From: Choristoneura fumiferana
Taxonomy: Eukaryota; Arthropoda; Insecta; Lepidoptera; Tortricidae
Assembly (NCBI RefSeq): GCF_025370935.1
Contig: NC_133497.1
Location: forward strand, 1,407,533-1,471,532
Direction of reading: 5' to 3'
Length of the DNA stretch: 64,000 nt
Position numbers and translations under genes: made by a program. The notes beneath the pieces are model-generated. The model was not told the origin of the DNA, did no database searches, and saw only the letters and a list, made by a program, of their open reading frames with translations. This document shows, one piece after another, positions 10,301-22,300 of this stretch (position 1 is its first letter; the number at the start of each line of letters is the position of its first letter).

Positions 10301-13300
10301 GGATGCTGCACTTCGTGAAGAAAGCAAGCCGCTTTGCACAGTGATAGTACAGGCTAAACTGAGTGATTTGATCTGCAGCAGCGGAAGTTTCACCCCTTAG
10401 GAACAGAGATGGCACCACTTCTTTAAAAAATAATTCAAAAAATTCTACAAGCTAAAGTAATAGACCGATTTCAATGTTTAAAATCTCAAATGAAATCATA
10501 TTATATACGTTACTTATAAAAAAATACTTGAAAAATTTATACTGTAAACTTCTGGCAAAACACGGCATCTTAAGTTTTTTTTTTCTTACTTGATTTGTAG
10601 TTTTTACTTGATTTCTTAAAAAAACTGTATGCAACATTAATGTTTTAATGCATATACATTTTACCTAATACATAACAAGTATTTAAAAAAAAACTAAACC
10701 GATACCTTTCATATTTCACGAAATATGCAAGTTTAAGTGTGAGCACAAATTTCTTTGGCCCAAGCCCTCTTGATCTGAGAGGAGGCCTGTGCCGAGCAGT
10801 GGGACGTATATAGGCTGGGATGATGATGATGATGATGACAAATTTCTTTAAAAAATATTTCAAACAATTCCACAAGCTAAACTAATAAATCGATTTCGAT
10901 GTTTAATATCCCAAATTAAAGCTCATAACATTCATTATTTACAAAAAAAAATGTTAAAAATATCTTTAGTAAACACTTTTGAAAAAAAAACGCCATCACA
11001 ACTTCTCAAGTTTTTTTTCTAACTTGATTGGTAGTTTTTACTTGATTGCTTAAAAATATTGTATATTGTATGCAATATTAATGGTTTAATGCATACCTAT
11101 ATATATTTCAGAGTAAATAACAAATATTTAAAAAAAAACCGACACCAATAATTATAATATTTGATAAACATTGATGTAAGAATAAGAATAAGAATAGTTT
11201 ATTTGTCAAACATAGGTACAGATGTAAAGATGATAAAATAAAAAATATAGAACACTGTATGTTTTGCCACATGGCGTACAAAATTTCAGTTTTTTTTTCT
11301 TTTATAATTGCATACATATCAGTCAAAGAAAGAAAGAAAAAACCACATTAAAAAAAACAATATAAATATGTCATATAAAAAAATAATAATCAAAACCCTA
11401 TAAAAATAAATTAAAACGGTCCATCAAAATTCAAAATCATAACATTAAAACAATATTAATAATTATAAATTGTCATCACTTAAAAATTCATTGACGCTAT
11501 AATAACATTTATTTAATACTCAATACTCAATATTTAGGAGTAACAATGACATTTTTTTTTAAATTGCGCCAAATTCAGTTCTTTAAAAGAATCTGGAATT
11601 TTATTAAATATTTGAGGTGCCATCCCTAAGACACTTTTCCGCACCAACGCTGTTTTGCAAGTTTTCCTCCGCAATGTATGGTGATATTGAGAGCGAACAG
11701 GGAGCCGGCGTGTCTCTGTCAGTTTATTGAACAGGCTAGGATGAGAATGGACAAAGACAGCTACCTCCAAAATGTAAAGCGATGGAAAAGTAAGAATTTT
11801 ATATTTTTTAAAAAAAGGAACACAACTTTCAGTCATTTTAAGATTATACATAGCCCTTATGCACCTTTTCTGAGCCTTGAACACTGTTTCCCTACAAGTC
11901 GAATTTCCCCAAAATATTATTCCGTATCTTAGTGTTGACGCTACAAGTCCATGATAGGCAGTCAGCAGGGAATCTGTGTTTACGATCTTTGCAAGTTTAT
12001 TTAGCGCAAAAGCTGATTTACTCAGCTTTTTGCATACTTGATCTGCCTGAAATTTCCATGTGAGTTTACTGTCGATCATTAACCCTAGGAACTTTGTGAC
12101 CTCAACCCTTTCTATAGTTTGTCCGGCATAATCAACATAAATGTCATTCACTTGTTTTCTTTGATAAAAATGCATTAAATTAGTTTTGGTCAAATTAATT
12201 ATTAAATTATTATGATCAAGCCATGTAACAATTTTTCCTACTACATTTTTTATGTCGTGTTCATATTGAGTCAAATCTTTACATTTAATGATGGATGTGC
12301 TATCATCAGCAAACATAATCATAGGGTGATATACCGCTTTTGTCAAATCATTTATGTATATCAAGAAAAGCAGAGGGCCAAGCACACTGCCCTGCGGAAC
12401 ACCGTATTTCACAAATTTAGTGTCAGATGTGTATATAATATCTCTTTTGGTCTTTGTACATACCCTAGATATCTCGGTATATTGTTGCCGATCAGTGAGA
12501 TAAGACTCAATAAGCTTCCGAACCTGACCCCTTATACCATAAAGGCCAAGCTTGTATAGGAGAATCTTGTGGTCCACATGATCAAATGCCTTGGTCATAT
12601 CGGTAAACAATGCACACACAGGTATACCATTATCAACACTGTCCATAACAATATTAATAAAATCATAAACTGCCATATTTATGCCAACGTTTTTCCTAAA
12701 ACCTTTTTGCTCCGCACAAAATAGGTTTTTTTTTTTTTTCAAAATAGTTGTTGACTCTTTTTTGTGTATTGCCTTTTCAAATACTTTTGAAAAAACGGGA
12801 ATGATAGCTATCGGTCGATGATTATTTACATCTTCTTTGATACCTTTTTTGAATAAAGGTTTAATTTTTGTTATTTTTAAAGAACTTGGAAATACACCTG
12901 TAGAAATAGAAATATTGATTATGTGGCTCAAATGTTTGGCAATGGTATCACTTACAAATTTTACTACTTTGGTTGCAATGTTATCATAGCCTACACTATT
13001 TGTATTCTTCAGGGAGCTTATTATTTTTTCAATTTCCCGTGGAGTAGTTGGTGACATGAACATAGAATGCATGGTGACGATATCATTACAAATCATATTC
13101 ACATTACATGCCGAATTTTATGTACATAGTCTTTTATTTCAAATGTGACATATCTATCAGCTGTAGTCCTATCAGATAAAAAGCTAATTTTTAAATAAAT
13201 TCGCCAGCTACTAAGCAATATATAATACATCTCAGAACCAACTATGCCGCAAACGGTATTTTTTTTTTGTCTAAATAATGACCTACTAATTTTAAAGTAA

Positions 13301-16300
13301 TTATATTTTTTCGTAACACCAGGAAAAAACTTCTTTTTTTTATAAATTAGGTAATTTCTTTCTTCTTTTCTTTTACCATTAAACATTAAAATCAGAGCAC
13401 TAGTTTCACTTAAAGATTTCGTTGAAATTTATTTGTAAGAAAAGCGTGCACAATTAAACTTAAATATTTCGTAAGGTATGAAAGGTATCGGTGTCGGTTT
13501 TTTTTAAATACTTGTTATTTACCCATAAATATATATAGGTATGCATTAAACCATTCATGTTGCATACAACATACAATGTTTTTAAGCAATAAAGTGAAAA
13601 CTACCAAACAGGTAAGAAAAAAAACTTAAGATGGCGCAAGGACCATGAAGGACATGGTTCTTGGATGGCGTTTTTTGTCAAAAGTTTTCAGTAAATATTT
13701 TTTTTTTGCAAGAATGAATGTTATGAGCTTTAATTTGGGATATTAAACATTGAAATCGGTTTATTAGTTTAGCTTGTAGAATTTGTTGAAATATTTTTTA
13801 AAGAAATTTGTGCTCACATTTAGGGGCTGTTTCACCATCCATTGATTAGCGTTAACCGACGGTTAAATGTGATGCCGTCTCCGTCTATTCGAACACAACA
13901 AATAGAGACGGCATCACACCTAACCGCCAGTTAACACTAATCAATAGATGGTGAAACAGGTTTTTTTTTAATGCTTTTTATGAACTCAGTAATATTTACA
14001 TGCATTAAACCATTCATATTGCATACAGTTTTCTTAAGCAATCAAGTAAAAACTAGCAATCAGGTAAGAAAAAAAAACTTGAGATGGCGTTTTTCGCCAA
14101 AAGTTTTCAGTAAATATTTTTTTAGTATTTTTATAAATAATGAATGTTATGAGCTTTAATTTGGGATATTAAATGTTGAAATCAACTAATTTTTGAAGTA
14201 TTTTTTAAAGCAGTGGCGCCATCTCTGTTCATATATCGCCGCTGCGGGTCAAATCACTCAGTTTAGCCTGTACTATCACTGTGCAAAGCGGCTTGCTTCC
14301 ATCACGAAGTGCAGTATTTTGTCTCTAACAAGTATGACTAATACCTACATAATTATTAACTTCAAGCCTCTTTTAGTGATTGCCGGTTATCAAACAAGAT
14401 TTCGCTTGAGATCTACCGAAATAATATAATTATATTCAAACAAGAAACGCCTTTAGTAAAAATTGCTCATTAAAAAAGCCTAAATAAACCAATACCTCCT
14501 ACGTATACTGGTACAAGTGACAAATTTCTGATTTTTAGTTTTTTGCAATTTTGTGATTAATATTTCCTTATTTACCTACCACAAAAAAATTGCACGGATA
14601 TTCCTATTAGTTTTGGAAATAAAGTGACGTATATGAATGCATCTAACACCGTTTTGCTAATCGGTGCAACGTATACTGAGGCAACCGACATGCACCACTA
14701 TACGCGGCACCGATATTGTCGCGGGGCCGGGGAAGTCTAGTGTAACTGGCAGTTGCCTCAGTGTACGCGCTAGCCGTCGCTGCGTGCGGACCGTTTAAAC
14801 TGTTCTACGAGCACATAATTTGATAGTAATTATATAAAAAAAACATGTTTTGGTCTGACAATTGCGGAGGGCAAGACCACAATAGCCGTATTTCTCATAG
14901 ACAGTCAAGGAAACTAAATCCAATGTGAAACCTTTTCGTGATCTATTTCGCTATGATTTCTTTGGCAAATGTATGGGATGTCAACATAACATTGGTAGTA
15001 CAACGGTTCCACCCCAGTACCAGTACCAGTACGTGATTCAGTTTCCTCGGCTATACCTACATGTACGCGTGCTAGAAATATAACATTGCAGTATTACATT
15101 GCATTCTGGTAGTTGAGCATCCCCAAAAAGAAGGCGAAGGCATGCATGCTTTAATTAAAATGAGAACAGTAAATTTCAATATACCTACAGGTTGATAAAA
15201 AAAATCCTGTACTATACTGTAAACCATATTAGGGCTACTGATTACTAATACGATATAAGTGGGAAAACATCGAAATTAGAAAGTCTTCTTGCGACTCCAC
15301 TTCCATACAAAACTTTTTTTTTTAATCACAGTATTTTTCTACTTGCATCATATTAGTAATTAGTAGCCCTAATGTGGTTTAAAGTATAGTACAGGTTTTT
15401 ATTAACACCCTATACACATTTTTTTATACACACCTAAGAAATGGTACCTGGCTATGCATATGGCGAAAACGGGTAACCCGTATGAAGTTATAGAAGTTTC
15501 CCAAGACTCAGAAACAGACACAAAATTTAAATCTTTTGTCAAGAAGACATTAATATATAAGGCGTGTTATTAAAATTAATGATTATATCATGGATAGGGA
15601 AATTTCGAAATAATTCCGATCCGCATTGGCGAGTGCCTACTCCAAATAGCGAATTGAAAACTGTTTTAAATATGTAGTTGTGTTAAATACTTGTGATGTA
15701 TAGATATTACTAAAATATGACTGTAAATCTGTTTACAAAATATACCTTGCTGAGGTTTATTGCCAGATTCTTCTCAACAGAGGTTTTTACGAACCGGTGG
15801 TAAATTTTTTGACATTCATAAGTGCTTGTTACAATCTAAATTGAATAGATATTTTGACTTTGACTCAATATTTCATGTCAAAGCTTGTCTTAAGCTAAGT
15901 GCCAATCAGACACCAGAGGGTTCCGTACCATCTATACAACATTCATTAGGATTAGCAAAAAAATGGCAAAAAATTACATTTGTTGTATGGGGGCCCCCTT
16001 AAATATTTATTCTGTTCTATTTTTTGTTATATATATTATATCGACTACAGTTATACATAATCTGTAAAAATTTCAACTCTCTAACTATCATGGTTCTTGA
16101 GATACAGCCTGGTGACAGACGGACGGACAGTGAAGTAGTATATAGTAGAGGGTTTCCGTTTATACCCTTTGGGTACGGAACCCTGAAGAGGCACGAAAAG
16201 CTTAGCCGTTATGTGGATACAAATGGGTGCGATGCGATATATGTATCACATGAGGAATCTTTCACAATAAAATACGAGTACACATTTGAACAGGAATACG

Positions 16301-19300
16301 AATCCATTGAATGTGCTTCCATTGTTTTAAACCACTTAATACAATTACTTTTCTTAATAAAACCATTTATATTTCAAGTGAGGTTTTTTATAAAGGTATA
16401 TTTCTGTATTTTGTATAGCACGTTTAAAACATTACTAGCGGTATATTGGTACAAGTGGCATGCTAATGTTAGCGTATATTGATGCAAGTGATAAAAACGT
16501 TTATAAATCAATAGATGAAGGTAAAAGAGCATCTGTTTTATTGTTCATTGCAAGCCATATAAGTATTTCATCTAAAAATTCATATACAATATAAAAATAT
16601 CGTTAGATCAGTAATCTACGCATTACGCCGTATACTGGAGCAAGTGGTAATTAGCTCAGTATACTGCACAACTACAAGATTTAAAATACGCGTATAGTAG
16701 TGTATCTGCAATTTTCTCAAAAACTATAAGAAATTTCAAAATTCCATGAATACAGGTAGAAATCAAATATTTTCTTTAGAACCAATGCAAAATTTTGAAA
16801 AGTTATATCATCAAATGAGAAAGTTACAGGTTTTGAAACCTTTGAACAGCTCTCCTGTAAATTTAAGATTATGCACTTGTACCAGTATACTTAGGAGGTG
16901 TCGAAACATTAATTGGTTGCTTTAGCTCGATCGCAGCGTTTTGTCGTGCCGGGGAAAAGTTTAGTGTCAAAATTACCAAATCAAGTCACAATAGCTATTT
17001 AAACCTTCTTTTTAACCGACTTCAAAAATGGAGAAGGTTCCATAGAACCTTCATTGGAACATATTCCAATGTTTCGATCGAGGGGAATCGAGGGCAAACC
17101 TCAAATTTTATAGACACACTTATGGCGATTTTGGCATTTTTATTTAGCATTAAGATAATTTACATTCAGGAAGTAACATTTGGTAAACTGGACCTGATGA
17201 AGAAGACCGTAGATGACAAATAGAACTCGTCAAAGCTAAGTAACGCTCGTTCGTCTATAAACGATCATGACTAATATACCTAGAAAATTTTGTAGTTTGT
17301 TCAATGTTTTGTTTTAATTTTTTACACAGTGTAAAGTAATTTAAGATACAATATTTTAACATCAACTGCTCATCATCTTTTACGAAAGATTGCTTTTTCC
17401 GATGCAGAGACTTTCATTATTGAGGAGTCCTGGTGCTTCACCACCCGTTTTACCATATGAATTACGAGGAGCACTTCACTACACTTTCCACTTCACTACA
17501 AATCATTACTTTATAGCGTAGTTTCACCTGGATGGAACTAAACTCTGACATTCATTACCTTCCCCGAATTCGTGTTTTGAAGTTGATTCCTGTCAAACTC
17601 CTCGTTAAAGTCCATGCAAATAGGCCGGATGTACGTGCGGTAGACTACAGGAGTCGACATGAAGACCAGCGCGATGTCCGCCTGGTAGTGCCCTGCTTCA
17701 CCCAGATAGCGAACTGGAATCTTAATCTCACTGACCTGGAAAAAAATCAGAAATAACTTAGACTCGACCAACGTTGAAGTTATGGGTGAAGCAAGACGCG
17801 CGTATTTTTTTGAGTTAGGGTGAAGCTAGATGAACGTAATTTTAGACTTCACTTGAGGTGCATATTTTTTTTGTATTATTTTGGTTTCATACAAAATTCC
17901 AATTTATGTACAACCTCATTCTGAGTCGCCGTGTGGCCGAACTGGACTTTTGTAGTTATCAAATCGAATGCAGCATAAATTACGCAACTCAAAAACTTAC
18001 GCTTCCGAAGCCGCCTTCACCCGTACAGGCACATATTTTCAGTCGCGTAACTTCTGCTGCATCTGGTTTCAAACAAAAGCCGAATAAATGCCATAAGGGT
18101 GACTCAAAATGAGATTTACATAAAAAGAACTTTCGAATTAACTTTTACTTGATTCAGTAGAACACTCACGTCGGACTTATGCGCCCCAGTATCCCTGGCC
18201 TCATCCCAGGGTCGGTAAATCTTTCCCAGAGCCACCGCATACGTGCTGGCTGCTTCCTGGCGCTCGGTTTTCCAGAAACAATGTGCCGCTGTAGAATTTG
18301 CATGTTAATACATTAAGTAGAAGTGCTTAGCAATGCACCGACGAGAAGTTCCCAAAGTTGCGAAACTTTTAACGTGGGCAGTTCTAGGTAACTTTTGAGA
18401 ATGTTAACTGTATCTAAAACATGTACATAAACCCTTAACTGCCTACGTTCTGTTTCAGAAACACAACCACCACCTATATGAGGTTTGGAAGACTACTACT
18501 TTTAAAGGATATGTAATAATTATAGAAATTTAGATAATTTAATTATTAAATTATAAATATCATTTTAACAGTCTATGCTATCATAAGACAAGTGGATGTT
18601 AAAGGCTCAATGATACTTGCCAGATATGATGACCCTGGTGGAGATCAGAGAGCCGCCGCAGATCTGCTTGTAGGGGGTGAAGGTCTTGTCGTAGACGCCT
18701 GCGTGCCAGGGCAGCTCGCCGTGCTTCGTCCTTTTTCCGTTTATGATAAGTCTGTTAGCTATCGGTGTGGGTGTCCCGCAATCTAAAGATAAGTTAATAA
18801 TTTTGTCTTAATTTTTATGTGCAAGAGATGCGGACAGCCGTGGTATGGATTTATAAAACTTTCACGTACTTCATCTTCTCTACAGTATTCTCTTTAGCCC
18901 TGCATCTCCTTGCTGCCTCAAAGAGAGATTTAGCTATTTACTTCTGTTCGTTGCTTTCAGAACTTTCTCTTTACTGTTCCTCTTTCAAATTCAAAATAGA
19001 CATAGGTCTATACATTCATATAGGTACAGTTCATTGCTTATTTTTAAATCTTTTTTTTTATTTATTTTTTTAATATTAGCACATACAAAGTGATGCTTAC
19101 TGACTACATAACTAAATATGTATACCAACGGAGACTCAGTCATACACATAATGTAGATTTTATTGCGTTGCAAATAAGGTTTACATCCGTTTACCAATGG
19201 ATAGTAGACTAAGTCTCCGCAGGTACGACACTAAACACTAATAGAGATAGGTACACAATGACAATATTCGACGGTGGAAAGGATAAACGCTGTAACCCAA

Positions 19301-22300
19301 AATGTGTAAAGTTTACACCAGAGCCAACACTTTTTAAAATTTACTAAAAAAATCATAACTCATGATCCTTTTGGCCTAAAGTAACAATTCTTTGGAAAAT
19401 GATGTATATTTGGCTAGGCTATCATTGTCTTGGTAAAAATCTTCCCTAAAGTAGTCAGCAAAGAAGTTTTGGTGGGTTACAGCATTTGAATATTTTGTTT
19501 AAATCCACGAAAACGGAGTTACATCAATACAATAATGTATGAAATAGTAGAAAGTGTATTTCATCACACTCACTCGTAAACAGTGTCGTAACATGCAGGC
19601 TACCTTGCTTGCAACCCCCCAAATAAAACCCTCAACCTTAATGTGCTTGTTATGAAGCCCGTGGTCGGTAAACGAGTCATTGCCCGTACAAATTTTCATG
19701 TCATGAAGCCCAAGGTCGGTAAATGAGTCATCGCCCGTACTGATGGTGCTGCGCGCGCTGCTGCAGGACCACATGCACACGCACGTTAGGCGCATGGTGC
19801 GGGAGGCGGAGGGCAGCGCTGTCAAGAGCGCAGCCTAAGGTATCGCCAATATTTGGAACAATTATATTTTTTCTTTTACAAATATAAAATTTTACTCGCA
19901 AATGTGATGAAAAACATTGTATGTCGCACGGGCTGTGCTAGAATTACGAACATTGACTCATTAAAGCCCTCAGTCTTCGACTTCGGGCTTCTAATAGACT
20001 CTCGTTCGTAATTCCTTATTTACCGCCCTTAAGACACAATGTACCTACTATTTTTTTGGGAAAGCATAAATGTCGTACTCGTAATTGGACAATGTACAGT
20101 ACTTTTGATCATATAAAGTTTTGTAAGCTGGCTTAGATTCTCAAAATTAACAAATAAATTGAAGTAACAGCTTAAATCAATCTAATCCTTGTAAAATAAA
20201 TTAACGTAATCAGCCACTGGTCAAAATATTATGGGATTTAAAAAATGGCAAATACTTATTTTAGTTTGTATTATTGATTAATCGTAACAATAATCAATCA
20301 ATGCGGTAAAATAATTTAGGGAAATGTGTTTTTTATTCGTCTTGGTATTTTTCGCAATCCGCGTCTTCTTCGACAGTATCTTCTGACTGTTTTTTTTTTG
20401 ACTTGCTGGCAATCCCAAATACTCTTGAGCTTACTTGTGGAATCAATTTTGTCAATGAGATTTTTCTGCATTAAAATGCTACACTATGCCAAAGAGATAC
20501 ACTATATTTATTACAAGAAAAAAAATTGGGTTTCGTACTATTACAACTTCAATAATGTAACTTGAGGTGTAACAAAAACAAGCCTTTATTAGAAAAAAAA
20601 AGTGAACTAAAAAGGGAAAAATTAGCCAGTTAATCCAAAGCTGCTTACTCTGGTTCTGGAAGATGTTTCAAAAAACTCGCATGGGAAAATCGAGGTCTAT
20701 ATAAATATAGCAGGAGATAGACTGAATAACTTAAGGTTCGCAGATGAGGTAGTTCATCTCACGGAAAATCCTGAAGAATTACAGGTAATGATTAAGGAGT
20801 TGAGTGACGTCTCTTTACAAGTTGGTTTGGAAATGAACTTGGAAAAAACCAAGATTATGACGAACATGGATGGAAATAACGTAAGCATAACCATCAACCA
20901 AACCACCGTAGACCAGGTAAAGAATTACGTATACTTGGGACAGGAGATCAGGATGAGCAAAGATAACCAAACTAGCGAACAGCACAGACGAATAAGGCTT
21001 ATGTGGCCAGCATACTCGAAACTGGACTTTGCTTTTAAGATAAAAAAAATTGCGGAAGAAAAAGCCAGGATATTTATTCAGTGCATCCTGCTGGTGCTCA
21101 CTTATGGTGCTGAAACCTGGGTATTCACGAAAGACGTGATCAATCGATTACAAGTGGCCCAGATGGCAGTGGAGAAGAAGCTGGTAGGAATGTCGCTGAT
21201 GGACCGCAAAACAAATAAATAGCTTAGGGATCAAAGCAAAGTCGAAGGCGAGCTTAAAGTGGAAGTAGGCTGGCCATGTGGCCTGGAGTGAACAGTCGTG
21301 GTGCAAGCATCTCCTAGAGTGGAAGCCATGGGGCGAAAAGCGACCTCAGGGTAGACCACAAATGCGGTGGACAGACGATGTAAAAAAGGTTGCTAGTTCA
21401 AATTGAATCCAAAAAGCCCAATGTGACGAGTGGAAAAAATTGAAGGAGGCCTAAGCCGAGACGGTTGAGAAAGGCTGAAGAAGAAGAAAGGTATATCGGT
21501 ATCTAGAAAAAACTTTACGATATGTCCATCTATTGTAACTACTAGTATAATGTCACATATAACTACCGCTACTTTTTTTAATTTTAAAAGTTGATAGAAA
21601 TCCCGACCAAAATGAAACCATATTATCCATAAAATATTTCATATTCAAGACTGTTTCAATACTTATAGATCACTTTTTGAATTATTCTAAATAACATTCA
21701 CACAAAAAATATTATGAATTAAAAAAAGCGTTCCGGCTTTGCGCGGGAAATGGAGCTGAATAATGTGTGTGAGGTGTCCTTGTATAGAGACCTTTATTTA
21801 AATTTGTGACCGTGCGAAACCGGGGTGGGGCGCTAGTAAGTCTTAGTACCTAGTAGATTTACTTTTAGTTTTTTAAGTAGATTTAGTGTTAGTTGATTAT
21901 TAATTTATGACATTACTGTATTAATCATCTACCAATTGTCTGTCAACTAATAAGTCTACAGAGTTTAAATTAAATCTGACCGTTTAAAGTGGGTCAAAAT
22001 TGAGTTCAAAGCAGTCGGTTACAAACAATCATACATGTAAAGCTAGTAAAAGCTTTGAAAAAATGATGTAAATTTACTGCTAACAATAATATCATCCATT
22101 TTCAAATGCTGTAACGTCATGAATTTTATCCTTATACTCCAGGAGATAAATGTATTAAATAGTCAAATTGCCTTAAAAAATTTCGATAGAAAGCTGTAAC
22201 CCTAAGTATTCAGTTGTTTTGATTCCCAGTGAATGCTTTAACACTCACCTGCAATATATTCTCGATCGGCGTAAATGCTGTAACCCACGTATGATATAAT

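Larger units (their letters stand above)
10271..14340. mobile_element. Large foldback element in the GWG/Asp intron of copy A
   Basis: Two arms of roughly 850-900 bp (about 10271-11170 and 13470-14340) are inverted copies of one another; for example TAGTACAGGCTAAACTGAGTG near 10345 pairs with the strand near 14260. Each arm holds two related sub-units (ACGGCATCTTAAG versus ACGCCATCACAACT). The centre has no coding sequence. Copy A has gained a LINE (11179-13119) and an 81-bp insertion inside it; copy B (36446-39102) lacks both. Confidence 0.75.
14490..16903. mobile_element. 2.4-kb TIR element with 4-bp TSD and subterminal repeats
   Basis: The ends pair over about 30 bp: ACCTCCTACGTATACTGGTA at the left and the inverse of ACCTCCTAAGTATACTGGTA at the right, followed by CAAGTG on both. 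It is flanked by AAAC (14486-14489 and 16904-16907). Copy B has a single AAAC at 39250-39253 and continues without a break. Variants of GTATACTGGTACAAGTG recur inside, near 16440, 16470 and 16630. No transposase is recognisable. Nested in it are a SINE-like tail and a small MITE. Confidence 0.85.
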
